This document shows positions 7,507 to 17,319 of a DNA stretch of 64,000 nucleotides, piece after piece. Position numbers and translations under genes: made by a program. Where the stretch lies: positions 1 to 64,000 of the forward strand of contig QKAW01000033.1 in the NCBI GenBank assembly GCA_003247135.1. The letters are read 5' to 3'. The notes beneath the pieces are model-generated. The model did no database searches and had not been told where the DNA came from. It was given only the letters and a program-made list of their open reading frames with translations. The stretch is from Spirochaetales bacterium. Its GTDB lineage: Bacteria > Spirochaetota > Spirochaetia > DSM-2461. Position 1 is the stretch's first letter; every line of letters starts with the position of its first letter.

Positions 7507-8469
7507 ATGAATATTGGAATTATAGGTACAGGGAGAATTGCACATAAATTTGCTGAAGCAATAAAAAATGTTGATGGAGTAAAGTTATATGCAATCTCTT
7601 CAAGAACTTTAAGCAGCGCAAGAAAGTTTGCTGAAGAGTTTAATTGTATTCTCTGGTATGAAGGAACAGAGGATTTCTATATAAATAAAGAGATAGATTT
7701 AGTATATATTGCTACTCCAAACTCTTCTCACTACCAGTATACAATAGACTGTATTAAAGCAAATAAACCAGTGCTTTGCGAAAAACCATTTGCTTTAAAT
7801 TATAAACAGGCAGAAGAGATGATCTCTATGGCACATGAGAAAAAAATTCTTTTGGTAGAAGCAATGTGGACTAAATTTTTTCCTGCTATACAAAAAGTGA
7901 AAGAGGTTCTTGATTCTGGAATTTTAGGTGATATTGTTACAGTTCACGGGGATTTAAGTTATCCCCTGGATAAGAATAAGGAACGTTTATATAAAAAAGA
8001 GTTAGGAGGTGGAGCTTTACTTGATTTAGGAGTTTATCCAATATCTATAGCTCATTACTTTTTAGGAAAACCTGACAGTATTAAAGCCTTAGCTCATTTT
8101 ACAGAGTCAGGAGTTGATGAAACCACTTCGGTTTTATTTAATTATAAAAGTGGAATAACCGGTATATTAAACTGTTCTATGGTTGCTTCATCCACAAACG
8201 AGTTTCTTATAAGTTGTAAAAAAGGATGGATTAGAATTAACGACTCCTTCCATCATCCAACATCTATAAGTTGCTTTATTCCCGGGAAAGGTGAGCAGCA
8301 CCTTGAATTTCCAAGAGATACCTATGGATATGAATATCAGATTGAAGGTGTTAAAGATCATCTTATGGAAAATTTAACAGAAAGTCCTATAGTTACTTTT
8401 AAACAGACACTTGAAGTTATGGAAATTCTTGATAGGGTAAGAGAGGAGATTGGGTACAGTTTTGACTGA
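7507..8469 (+). CDS. Gfo/Idh/MocA-family oxidoreductase
   Basis: An N-terminal Rossmann fold opens with NIGIIGTGRIAHKFAEA, followed by the family motif CEKPFALN with the conserved lysine and a C-terminal sugar-binding domain containing GGGALLDLGVYPIS. Members use NAD(P) to oxidise or reduce sugars, inositols or their derivatives; the substrate cannot be read from the sequence. The pattern, with VEAMWTKFFPA after the core, is closest to trans-1,2-dihydrobenzene-1,2-diol dehydrogenase-like members. Length 320 is normal. Its end overlaps the next gene by about 20 nt. Confidence 0.85.
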   Translation: MNIGIIGTGRIAHKFAEAIKNVDGVKLYAISSRTLSSARKFAEEFNCILWYEGTEDFYINKEIDLVYIATPNSSHYQYTIDCIKANKPVLCEKPFALNYKQAEEMISMAHEKKILLVEAMWTKFFPAIQKVKEVLDSGILGDIVTVHGDLSYPLDKNKERLYKKELGGGALLDLGVYPISIAHYFLGKPDSIKALAHFTESGVDETTSVLFNYKSGITGILNCSMVASSTNEFLISCKKGWIRINDSFHHPTSISCFIPGKGEQHLEFPRDTYGYEYQIEGVKDHLMENLTESPIVTFKQTLEVMEILDRVREEIGYSFD

Positions 8470-9208
8470 GGAATTTAAAGGGCTATGGCTTTTGGATAAT
8501 GAAATTTTCCCCCGGGAAAAAGAGTCAAATATTTTAAATCTGCACAAACAGATAAAAAGTGGAAATTTAGGTATTTCTCTCTCATCATTTGAAGAAATCT
8601 ATAATATTACACCTAAAAAATTACCTTTTCCTGTAGGTTGTGTAAATTTTGAAGATGGGAAGAGAAGGTTTGTTATATCCTGGATTGATGATTTTACATC
8701 CTATAAATTTGATAAGGTTGAAGAGTATTCTCTAAGAATTAGAAACTATCCAGTAGATGGATACCCTGTAATTTCCCTGCTCCTGGGGCTTCATAATGGA
8801 AAAGTAAATCCTGACAATAATCAGGAGTTATGGTTAAGTGGAAGTAGTAATCTAGACATTTCTTATATGTTAACTCGAATAAAACTGTTTCAATTAATTA
8901 ATAGTCATGAGGTTTTATTCTGTCTTTTTGATAACAGTTCAGAAAACCTTGACTCTTATGGATTCTCTTTAAATGAGAAGGAACTGGATCTTATTGATAG
9001 TGAGATTAAAAGTTCACTTAATTTAATTAAAAATAGGGAGTTAACAACTCATCTCTCCGATTTTAATAGAGCAGATAAATGCATTAAATCCTCTTTTCAT
9101 CACAATGGACTCCCAAAAACAAGAGATGCATTAAATATCTATCTGGAAAGAAAGGAAGTTAAACCCAAACCCGAAAAACATAACTGGAACGATTTTACAT
9201 CTATTTAA
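8450..9208 (+). CDS. protein of unknown function
   Basis: A 252-residue soluble protein without signal peptide or membrane helix; I do not recognise a family. The start is uncertain: TTG at 8450 overlaps the upstream oxidoreductase and lies almost on AGGAG, while TTG at 8462 lies 13 nt from it. Overlap with the preceding gene indicates translational coupling. The protein has mixed alpha/beta character and a proline- and lysine-rich end (KEVKPKPEKHNW). Its stop overlaps the convergent MORN gene by 8 bp. Confidence 0.5.
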   Translation: MGTVLTEEFKGLWLLDNEIFPREKESNILNLHKQIKSGNLGISLSSFEEIYNITPKKLPFPVGCVNFEDGKRRFVISWIDDFTSYKFDKVEEYSLRIRNYPVDGYPVISLLLGLHNGKVNPDNNQELWLSGSSNLDISYMLTRIKLFQLINSHEVLFCLFDNSSENLDSYGFSLNEKELDLIDSEIKSSLNLIKNRELTTHLSDFNRADKCIKSSFHHNGLPKTRDALNIYLERKEVKPKPEKHNWNDFTSI

Positions 9209-10427
9209 AAAGTTCGTTTACCCAGTTTGGAGGCGCATCCGACTCCAGTTCAGATCGTTTATATAAAATACCCTGTTCTGTTCGCTTGTTGTTGTCAAAT
9301 ATCCCTTCAAATCTATTGCCGTTTTCCCAAATGTAGCACCCACGACCGTGCATCTTACCATTTTTAAATTCACCAACATAAAAGTCACCGTTACTCCATT
9401 TACAAGCGCCCGGACCTTCAAGTGCATTATTGGAAAAAGTTCCTTCATAAATTTTTCCGTTTTTATATGTAAGTTTACCCTTACCTTCCATTACATTGTT
9501 TTTAAAAGAACCCTCATATATAGTTCCCGAAATGAAAGTAAAACAGCCCCATCCGTGCATCTCTCCATCAACAACATCACCGTTATAAGTTCCATTATCA
9601 AATTTTAACTCTTCCGCGGTTTTTTCAATAGTTTCTTCAGTTTCATTCTCATTTGTAGATTCGGTAAGACTAGTACTATCCAGAATATCCTCTTTGGATT
9701 CATAAAATTTAAAATCCCTATATTGCACTTCTGAAGCTTCTTTTCTCTTGTTCTGAGAATGGAGTAAATATTTAACTCTTTTTAACCAATTATTTTTGTA
9801 TATAGTGACGTATTCATACTTAAAATGAGATACCACCATATTTGATGCTGAGTAGATAATTTCATCGGAAATAAAACCTGATTTTAATCTTTTATACTCT
9901 ATTCTTCTACCAGGAATACCTTCTCCCGAGAGATGGGTAATTTTAATTAAAAGATTATTAGAATAACTGTACTCAATTATCTGGTTCAGATTAAAGTCAG
10001 AGTGCCACCGTTCTTCTATTAAAAGACCATCGCTGTATAAATATTCATAAGTCATTGTCTTGGTCTGCTTTTTTTCCAGTATCCCATCTATATTGTAGTA
10101 ATATGACTCTTCATCTTCTACAATACCGTCACTATTAACTCTAATTTTTTTTGTTACTGATTCATCATTATAGAAGTAGTCATCCTTGTATAACAGGGTT
10201 CCATCGGGTCTGGTTACATGTTTACACAGTAGCTGTCCATTGTCATAAATAAATTTTTCAATCTTGTCCGGAGTGGTTTTTGATGAGATTAATCCATCAT
10301 CCAGAAATTCAATATTGTAAAGGGTTCGCTTTTTCCCCTCTTTATCAGAGAATGTTCCTTTTTGAACAGGTGCTGTTTCGATAATTAATTTTTGTACATT
10401 TCCAGAAAAATGTAGCAAGTCATCCAT
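9201..10427 (-). CDS. MORN-repeat protein
   Basis: The C-terminal 130 residues hold about five MORN repeats: YNGDVVDGEMHGWGCFTF, YEGSFKNNVMEGKGKLTY, YEGTFSNNALEGPGACKW, YVGEFKNGKMHGRGCYIW and a final FEGIFDNNKRTEQG. The first 260 residues carry looser tyrosine-rich repeats of the YwqK/YD type (for example DGTLLYKDDYFYND). A glutamate- and threonine-rich linker joins the halves. MORN repeats act as beta-hairpin scaffolds, often near membranes. There is no signal peptide, so it is probably cytoplasmic. Its partner and role are unknown. It diverges from the signalling operon at 10489. Confidence 0.8.
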   Translation of the reverse strand: MDDLLHFSGNVQKLIIETAPVQKGTFSDKEGKKRTLYNIEFLDDGLISSKTTPDKIEKFIYDNGQLLCKHVTRPDGTLLYKDDYFYNDESVTKKIRVNSDGIVEDEESYYYNIDGILEKKQTKTMTYEYLYSDGLLIEERWHSDFNLNQIIEYSYSNNLLIKITHLSGEGIPGRRIEYKRLKSGFISDEIIYSASNMVVSHFKYEYVTIYKNNWLKRVKYLLHSQNKRKEASEVQYRDFKFYESKEDILDSTSLTESTNENETEETIEKTAEELKFDNGTYNGDVVDGEMHGWGCFTFISGTIYEGSFKNNVMEGKGKLTYKNGKIYEGTFSNNALEGPGACKWSNGDFYVGEFKNGKMHGRGCYIWENGNRFEGIFDNNKRTEQGILYKRSELESDAPPNWVNELFK

Positions 10428-10488
10428 AAAAACATTATATAAAAAAAAACGATTACTGCAATCAAATATTGTACTATAATTAAAGTTG

Positions 10489-11427
10489 ATGCTTAATGAG
10501 ATGAGAAAACCTACAATTGTTTTACCATTTATAAAATCACAACCAGAGAGAGCTGCAAAGGATCTATATATTTATCTGCGCCCGGAGACAAATGGAGTAA
10601 GGGTTGAAAGTCTTATGTTTAGTGTTATTCATAACGATCCTCTGTTTCGAGAAGCAATTTCCCTAGTGTATTTGTCAAATCTTCCCGGGGATTTTGTATC
10701 CTATAAAAAAATTATAGAAAACCATTATGCATTAAAGTGCGAAATTGCCAAAAGAGGCAGGGAGTGTTTTACCCCTTTAATGATTGAAAGATTTGAAGAG
10801 TGGTATAAAATTAAGTGGAGTGACGCAAATGTTGTCCCTGCATTTAAAGCCCTGGAAATTCTTAATATTAGCAGTAAAGAGTTATTTAATTTATGGGTTA
10901 ATGATAAGGATTTTTTCTATGTTCATGGCCAGAGTGTTAAAAAGATTGGCTCACTATATGTAATAAATTATGACATCCCCGAGTTACTTAAGAAAAATTG
11001 TGTAACAACAGATATTGCTGTTATGGTTTTGCGAACTACATTAACTAACAGAGAGCTTACATCCCTAATTTCTAAAATGGAGCAGGCTCTTAAGGACGGA
11101 GGAGCCATTGATCCTAAAACACCTCCAAGAAGATGTTTTCATTATACAAAAAGTCCTTTAGAGGAAATCCTTGATGGAATGGGTTATCTTTATGATAGTA
11201 ATGGTGATAGTGTCAATATTGAAGATGTTACTTTTGTTCAGTATCTTGAGTTCAAAGGAATTTCTTTAGAGCGTGTTATTAAACTGGTCAAATCTCCAAT
11301 TGTAGAAATTGTAGAGGATGGTATTGCTAAAGAGGTATATTTATACGATTATTTAATGGGTGATTCCTATGAGGAGGCCTATCAGAAGATTTCAAAAATA
11401 GTAGATATTAAAGAGGCCAAATTTTGA
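10489..11427 (+). CDS. protein of unknown function, first gene of signalling operon
   Basis: A 312-residue soluble protein with no motif I can name. A segment near residues 185-235 (TTLTNRELTSLISKMEQALKD) looks helical and regulatory. Possible starts are ATG 10489 or ATG 10501; neither has a strong ribosome site. Its stop overlaps the TTG start of the double-receiver gene (TTGA), and that gene overlaps the hybrid kinase, so the three are tightly coupled. A role in the same phosphorelay is a reasonable inference from context only. Confidence 0.55.
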   Translation: MLNEMRKPTIVLPFIKSQPERAAKDLYIYLRPETNGVRVESLMFSVIHNDPLFREAISLVYLSNLPGDFVSYKKIIENHYALKCEIAKRGRECFTPLMIERFEEWYKIKWSDANVVPAFKALEILNISSKELFNLWVNDKDFFYVHGQSVKKIGSLYVINYDIPELLKKNCVTTDIAVMVLRTTLTNRELTSLISKMEQALKDGGAIDPKTPPRRCFHYTKSPLEEILDGMGYLYDSNGDSVNIEDVTFVQYLEFKGISLERVIKLVKSPIVEIVEDGIAKEVYLYDYLMGDSYEEAYQKISKIVDIKEAKF

Positions 11428-12656
11428 AAAAAATATTAATCATAGATGAGGCTGAGGCATTTAGGACTCTGGCTGAAAATTTATGTTTGCAATATAATCT
11501 GGAACCACATCTGGCAATAAATGGGCTGGATGGTAATAATAAGTTACTGGGAATTGTTCCGGATTTGATTATTATGGAAAATAATCTAACTAGAATGGAT
11601 ACTTTAACAATCCTAAATAGAAAGAAATCCAACCCTAATACAACACAAATACCTGTAATTTTAGTCTCCAAAGATGTGCCAGACAGAGATTATTTAATAA
11701 GTACAGTCCCTTTTGGTGTTAAAAAATTCCTAAAAAAGCCAATGGAGATGGAGACTCTAATAAAAGCAATTTCAGATATTCTGCATATAGATACTGAAGT
11801 TGATCATACACCCTGTATTCTTGAAGTTCGGTTAAATGAGAATATTGTTTTTGTAGAAGTCGCTATGGGTTTAAACAAAAACAGAATTGAGGTCGTAAGA
11901 TACAGAATCCTTGAATTAATAAAATTACACAAAGTTAAAAATCCACTTGTCTTACTAATGTTGACAGATATTCCTTTTGAGCTTGAAGACAGGCAAAAAC
12001 TTACCAGTTTAATAAATTACTGTATGAAAGGTGCAAATATAGATATAACTAAAATACGAGTACTTACTCCATCTTTGGTAATTAAGAAATACTTAAAAAC
12101 CCACCTGGATTTAAACGATATAGTTGTAGAAAATAGTTTGGATAGAGTTATGTATGGTTTTGTAAATAAATCAAAGGATGACTTATTATTTAAAACAAGC
12201 AGATCCCATGAGGATGAATCTATAAACGTAAACTACAGACAGGAGAGTAACACAGTAACTGATAGCAGTGAAACAGGAACTAAAAAGTCTATAAAAAAAA
12301 GAATTGCTGTTGTAGATGATGATAAAGTTGTTCATGCAATTGTTAAGTCTGTATTTAAAACCTTTGATTGGGAAATTTGTTACTACTTAAGTGGTGATAA
12401 CTTTTTAAAAGAACCTCAAATAAATGATTTTGATCTAATAATTCTGGATCTATTAATGCCTAATGTAGACGGTTTTGAAGTAATTTCAAAATTAAATAAG
12501 AAGATGTACTCAAAGATAATTGTACTAACTTCATCAACCCAGAAAAATGACGTACTAAAAGTTCTATCTTCCGGAATTAGGAACTATTTAATAAAGCCGA
12601 TAAATGGTGAGAGTATTAAAGAAAAGGCATTTGATATTCTAAAAAGTGGAAGGTGA
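11424..12656 (+). CDS. double receiver-domain response regulator, first receiver degenerate
   Basis: Two CheY-like domains flank a roughly 150-residue middle part. The C-terminal receiver (residues about 293-408) is complete: acidic pair in AVVDDDK, phospho-acceptor Asp in LIILDLLMP, Thr in VLTSS, and Lys in LIKPI. The N-terminal receiver (1-120) has lost the phospho-acceptor: the expected LDxxMP reads MENNLTRMD, and its acidic pocket is reduced (IIDEAE). It probably acts as a dimerisation or decoy module. There is no output domain, so it is likely a relay partner of the hybrid kinase just downstream. The start is TTG, overlapping the previous stop. Confidence 0.8.
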   Translation: MKKILIIDEAEAFRTLAENLCLQYNLEPHLAINGLDGNNKLLGIVPDLIIMENNLTRMDTLTILNRKKSNPNTTQIPVILVSKDVPDRDYLISTVPFGVKKFLKKPMEMETLIKAISDILHIDTEVDHTPCILEVRLNENIVFVEVAMGLNKNRIEVVRYRILELIKLHKVKNPLVLLMLTDIPFELEDRQKLTSLINYCMKGANIDITKIRVLTPSLVIKKYLKTHLDLNDIVVENSLDRVMYGFVNKSKDDLLFKTSRSHEDESINVNYRQESNTVTDSSETGTKKSIKKRIAVVDDDKVVHAIVKSVFKTFDWEICYYLSGDNFLKEPQINDFDLIILDLLMPNVDGFEVISKLNKKMYSKIIVLTSSTQKNDVLKVLSSGIRNYLIKPINGESIKEKAFDILKSGR

Positions 12657-15081
12657 AAAAATTCAATTTAATTATGCTCTAGAACTATTTAATAACAGCT
12701 CCACTGGTCAATTCATCATAAACGGTAAAGGTACAGTATTAAAAATTAATAGCTCTTTTACCACAATGTTAGATAAGAAAGATGCTGAAGAACTATTAAA
12801 GAAAAATTTTCTTGATTTTATAATTGAAGATGATAGAGATATTGTTAGCAATGCACTGGAAGATTTTAAAAATAATTTAAAAAACAGTGAAACAGTTAAT
12901 ATTAGGTATAGATCAAGTAAAGGTGTTTTTTGGGGAAAATTTCATTTTGATAGAGTTAAGGCCGGAAATTCTTATCTGATTTTAGGTGTAGTTATTGATA
13001 TTAATAGTGAGATGGAGTTTCAGGACTCTCTATTAGAAGCAAAACAGGCCGCAGAAAAGTCTGAAGCATCCAAGAGTATTTTTCTTGCTAATATGAGCCA
13101 TGAGATAAGAACTCCAATTCATACCGTTACCGGGTTAACAGAGCTACTCTCTGACACTAATCTGGATAGTGAACAGACGGAGTATGTAACTCAAATTGGT
13201 TTTGCTGCTAAAGTTCTACTAACTTTAATTAATGATATTCTTGATTTCTCCAAAATTGAAGCAGGAAAACTGGTTTTTGAAAATATAGAGTATAATTTAT
13301 ATGAAACAATACTGAATTCAGTGGATTTATCCGCATTGGAAGCCCACAGAAAAGGTGTTGATGTTGCTATATCTATAGACGATGATATGCCAAAAACAAT
13401 TGTAGGGGATCAGGTACGTTTAAGGCAAGTAATTGTGAATTTAATGAGTAATGCTGTTAAATTTACCCATTCCGGTGAAATAATATTGACTGTTAACACT
13501 GTTAATAAGAGTGATGAGAGTGCTGTTTTAAGATTTGCTGTTGCAGACTCTGGTATCGGAATTTCCCATGAGAAACAAAAAAGATTATTTAAGGCATTTT
13601 CCCAAGCTGACACTTCAACAACCAGGCAGTTTGGTGGTACAGGGTTAGGGTTATCAATCTCCTCCAGTCTAGTTCAGATGATGGGTGGAGACATGAAAGT
13701 CGAAAGTAAAGAGGGTAAGGGAGCCACTTTCTATTTTGAAATTCCTGTAACCATGGGAAGAGAGAAAAATCTTCCACCGGTTCCACCTCCGAGGGAGAAC
13801 TTAAAAGCACTGGTTGTAGATGATAACATTAAAGTAAATAAAATTTTCTCAGATCTTTTAAGAGCATGGAATTATAATGTTGTTGAGGTTTACACTGTTA
13901 AAGATGCTTTAAGTGAATTGATTATTAAAGCAACAACAGGAGACCCCTACGACTTATGTTTTATTGATCAAATACTTCCAGGAATGGATGGGTGGCAGCT
14001 TGCAAGTGAGATAAATTCAAACTCATTAATTAAAACAACTAAGACCTTGCTAATGTCATTAAAAGGGAAGGGAATTGAAGAGTCAAAAATGAAACTTCTC
14101 GGCTGGTTTCAAGGGTATCTTACAAAGCCGGTAAGTAGAGAAGAGCTGTTTAAGGCTATCGAAGAGTTATATTCAAGAACTTTGGATATGGATATGGTCA
14201 ATTCTAAACCCGATGATGAAATTGAGGAACTTGAAACTTTAGTTGATGAAGAAGATGATGATGATTTCATGGAACCTTTAACATTTTCTGACCATGTTTA
14301 TGAACAGTTGGAAGAGTTATACCCAATAGAGGATGGGAATCCAAGGTCAGTTTTCGGTAAGCAGCAAGAGAGAGACATAATAACAACAGTTACTCCAACT
14401 CCTAAAGTAGAAGTTAAAAAAGAGAAAATCCTTGTAGTTGAAGACCATCTGGTTAATCAAAAACTTTTTAAAATAATTCTGGAAAAGTCGGGGTTTGACG
14501 TATCTGTAGCTTCTGATGGTAAAGAGGCTGTTGAAAAAGTTAAGGATGGGGATTTTGACCTTGTATTTATGGATTGTCAAATGCCGGTAATGAATGGTTA
14601 TGACTCCAGTAAAGAGATACGAAGACTTGGTTATGTTTTTCCTATAGTTGCTGTTACAGCCAGTGCTGTTAAAGGCGAGTATGAAAAATGCATAAGAGCA
14701 GGAATGAGTGATATAATGACAAAACCATTTAAAAAGGAGGATGTTATGGCATCGATAGACAAATGGCTGCATTCAGATAGTGGAAGCAATATGCTCTTTG
14801 AGTATGATAAAGCTTTGGAAAGATTTATGGGTGAGAAGGATATTTTACTGGAGGTTTTACAACCTTACATAGAGAATCTGGATAATAATTTATTAGAACT
14901 TAAGTCCCTTAACTCTGTAAATGATTGTGTAAGAATCCGGGAAGTTGCCCATAGTATTAAAGGTAGCAGCCTCAATCTGGACATTTGTGGTCTGGGTAGA
15001 GCTGCAGAGGCATTGGAAGATGCTGCATACAATAAAATTTGTAAAGAGATACCAGAACTGGTTTCTGGCATCTCTTACTAA
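12646..15081 (+). CDS. hybrid sensor histidine kinase (PAS-HisKA-HATPase-REC-REC-Hpt)
   Basis: Domain order: PAS (about 1-130), HisKA with phospho-His in FLANMSHEIRTPIHTVTG (about 145-210), HATPase with N-box NAVKF and FGGTGLGLSI (about 255-375), receiver 1 (about 385-505, Asp in CFIDQILPGMDG), receiver 2 (about 600-710, Asp in VFMDCQMPVMNG) and an Hpt domain at the C-terminus (His in AHSIKGSS, near 770). No transmembrane segment is present, so it senses a cytoplasmic signal. The architecture supports a full internal His-Asp-His relay. The start GTG 12646 overlaps the preceding gene. Likely outputs are the double-receiver partner or another regulator; the target is not evident. Confidence 0.9.
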   Translation: MEGEKIQFNYALELFNNSSTGQFIINGKGTVLKINSSFTTMLDKKDAEELLKKNFLDFIIEDDRDIVSNALEDFKNNLKNSETVNIRYRSSKGVFWGKFHFDRVKAGNSYLILGVVIDINSEMEFQDSLLEAKQAAEKSEASKSIFLANMSHEIRTPIHTVTGLTELLSDTNLDSEQTEYVTQIGFAAKVLLTLINDILDFSKIEAGKLVFENIEYNLYETILNSVDLSALEAHRKGVDVAISIDDDMPKTIVGDQVRLRQVIVNLMSNAVKFTHSGEIILTVNTVNKSDESAVLRFAVADSGIGISHEKQKRLFKAFSQADTSTTRQFGGTGLGLSISSSLVQMMGGDMKVESKEGKGATFYFEIPVTMGREKNLPPVPPPRENLKALVVDDNIKVNKIFSDLLRAWNYNVVEVYTVKDALSELIIKATTGDPYDLCFIDQILPGMDGWQLASEINSNSLIKTTKTLLMSLKGKGIEESKMKLLGWFQGYLTKPVSREELFKAIEELYSRTLDMDMVNSKPDDEIEELETLVDEEDDDDFMEPLTFSDHVYEQLEELYPIEDGNPRSVFGKQQERDIITTVTPTPKVEVKKEKILVVEDHLVNQKLFKIILEKSGFDVSVASDGKEAVEKVKDGDFDLVFMDCQMPVMNGYDSSKEIRRLGYVFPIVAVTASAVKGEYEKCIRAGMSDIMTKPFKKEDVMASIDKWLHSDSGSNMLFEYDKALERFMGEKDILLEVLQPYIENLDNNLLELKSLNSVNDCVRIREVAHSIKGSSLNLDICGLGRAAEALEDAAYNKICKEIPELVSGISY
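15044..15076. terminator. long hairpin at the kinase/chemoreceptor junction
   Basis: AAGAGATACCAGAA and its near-complement TTCTGGCATCTCTT form a 14-bp stem with one mismatch and a short loop. It lies in the last codons of the hybrid kinase, between two convergent genes. No T-run follows on either strand, so it is at best a bidirectional or mRNA-end-stabilising structure. Confidence 0.35.
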
Positions 15082-15102
15082 AGTGGAACTCTCTAAATAC
15101 CT

Positions 15103-17256
15103 TTAGGTTTTAAATTTGTCCGTTTCAGATTTTAATTGAGTAGATGTTGTTAGTACATTTTCACTAAAATCATTGATATTATTAACAGATTCAGTAATGT
15201 CTGAAGTTCCATGGGCAATTTCAGCCATTCCTTCTTTTACATTTGCAGATATATCTGCTGCAATTCTCGTAGCTTCTGTTACAGAATTTACGGTATTTCC
15301 CATCTCCATTGCACTATCCTTTACATGCATGGAGACTTGGGATAGTTCTTCATTCGCTTTTATTATTAAAGCTCCACCCTGAGATAGTTCCTGGGTTGAT
15401 ACATTAATCTCTTCTAGAGCAATAATTGTGGATTGTGTTCCATCTCTTAGTTTACTAAAAGTATCTTCACTCTCCTTAGAGATTTTATATGCAATATCCA
15501 CTTTATGCAGAATGTTATTTATAGTTTCCTGGATTTCCGCACTACTGTCCTGGGCAACTTCTGCCAGTTTTCTTATTTCATCAGCCACTACAGCAAAACC
15601 TTTTCCTGCATCACCTGCATGTGCAGCCTCAATTGCAGCATTCATTGACAGGAGGTTTGTTTGAGAAGCTATACCGCTAATTACTACAGACATTTCAGAA
15701 ACTTTTCCAGCTAATTCAACAACTTCTTCATTTGCTTGGCTTGCATCAGATATCTGCTGGCCACTATCGTTAATGATTATGGTTAATTTTTCAGCTTCCT
15801 TTTTCTTTTCATTAACAATTCTTGCAACCGATTCAAGTTGAGCTACCATCTCTTCTATTGATGAAGTTGCATCATCAACAGCTCTGGTCTGAATCTCTGT
15901 ATTTTCAAACAGGCTGTTTACAGTTGCATTTATTTCATCCATTGCAGTTGAAATAGATTGTAGTTGACCGTTTAAATCCTCAATCTGGTTATTAATTGAG
16001 TTAACGTTGGACTGGATTTCTATTGAAGCAGAAGCAGTTTCCTGGGTAGTATTTGTTACATTTCTCTGCTTATCTTCTATTGAGACTGAGTTATCTTTTA
16101 TAGATATCATAATTTGTCTAAGTTTTTCAATAAAACTGTTAAAGTTTCCAGCAAGTTCCCCCAGTTCATCCTTGTTTTTATAAATTACTTGAACAGTTAA
16201 ATCTCCCTCTCCATGGGATATGTTGTAGAATTTATCTGTCAATTGTTTTATAGGCTTAAAAATTGAAAATTGGGATATAATAAAACCAACAGCTAAAGCT
16301 ATTAGAAATAATATCCCTGCTATTAGAAAGGAATTCCGGGCTTCTTTTAAATTGTCAGACAAGAGCTCATTTTTATTAAAAGAAACTGCTAGAATCCATG
16401 GAGTATCATTAATCTTTCTTAATTGCACAACCCTGTGGGCATCAAATATTTCCATCCCACCATTATTATGAATTTTCTTGAACAGATATATAAAATCTTT
16501 TTTTTCTGTTTCGGTGTAATTTAATTTTAATAACAGGTCATTTAGGAATAGATTATCTTCAAACTTTGCCGTTTTACTGTATAAAACCTGCTCGTTTTCG
16601 CCATTAATCAAAGTTAATGAAAGCTCAGGATGAATATTCTGTACTTGGGAAATTATTTCTGTTATATCATTTATTGAGAAATCCATGGCAATAACACCAT
16701 CAAAATTATTTCCAGTTTTTACAGGATATCCCATTGTTATAACCAAAGCACCTTTACTGCTTGCTTCAGCATCGATATATGGAGGCGTGATAAATAGTTT
16801 TCCGGTTTTCTTGGTTCCTGTATACCAGCTTCTTGATCGGGCATCATATCCATCAGGAAGATCAGCCCATCTGTGAGCTATTAGATGTGGACTTGTTTCT
16901 GAAGCTAGATAGAGAAGACTGATTGATTTATTATCACCTCTTAAATTTGCTAAAGCTTCCTGCGCTTTATTATATAAATCGTTTTTTTCTAATTCCTCTC
17001 TTATGTAATCTGTAGGCATATTATTTATTTGTCGTCTAATTGATGCAGACCTGCTACCTACTTCGAGAAGAATACTACTCTCTTTTAGTTTTGCATCAAT
17101 ATCAGAAGTTGTTGCATGGAGAACTGCAAGCTGTGTAGCAATCATATCCTGGATTTTATATTTTGATATCTGTTTATAAGTAAATATCATAACCGCAATA
17201 AATATAACAATTGGCACTAATAAACTGTAAAAAAACGACTTAGTTCTGAGTTTCAT
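15103..17256 (-). CDS. methyl-accepting chemotaxis protein
   Basis: A transmembrane chemoreceptor: TM1 at about residues 8-28, a large periplasmic double-Cache-type sensor ([22 protein letters not shown] is a dCache signature area), TM2 at about 308-328, HAMP (330-385), then the long cytoplasmic coiled coil. The hairpin tip, [28 protein letters not shown] in part, binds CheA and CheW. dCache domains often bind amino acids, carboxylates or similar small ligands; the ligand here is unknown. Length 717 is typical. The gene converges on the hybrid kinase. Confidence 0.95.
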   Translation of the reverse strand: MKLRTKSFFYSLLVPIVIFIAVMIFTYKQISKYKIQDMIATQLAVLHATTSDIDAKLKESSILLEVGSRSASIRRQINNMPTDYIREELEKNDLYNKAQEALANLRGDNKSISLLYLASETSPHLIAHRWADLPDGYDARSRSWYTGTKKTGKLFITPPYIDAEASSKGALVITMGYPVKTGNNFDGVIAMDFSINDITEIISQVQNIHPELSLTLINGENEQVLYSKTAKFEDNLFLNDLLLKLNYTETEKKDFIYLFKKIHNNGGMEIFDAHRVVQLRKINDTPWILAVSFNKNELLSDNLKEARNSFLIAGILFLIALAVGFIISQFSIFKPIKQLTDKFYNISHGEGDLTVQVIYKNKDELGELAGNFNSFIEKLRQIMISIKDNSVSIEDKQRNVTNTTQETASASIEIQSNVNSINNQIEDLNGQLQSISTAMDEINATVNSLFENTEIQTRAVDDATSSIEEMVAQLESVARIVNEKKKEAEKLTIIINDSGQQISDASQANEEVVELAGKVSEMSVVISGIASQTNLLSMNAAIEAAHAGDAGKGFAVVADEIRKLAEVAQDSSAEIQETINNILHKVDIAYKISKESEDTFSKLRDGTQSTIIALEEINVSTQELSQGGALIIKANEELSQVSMHVKDSAMEMGNTVNSVTEATRIAADISANVKEGMAEIAHGTSDITESVNNINDFSENVLTTSTQLKSETDKFKT

Positions 17257-17319
17257 AATTTATCCTTAAATTAATATATATTTATTGTAATATATTTTGG
17301 ACTGGAATAAAATTGCTTT

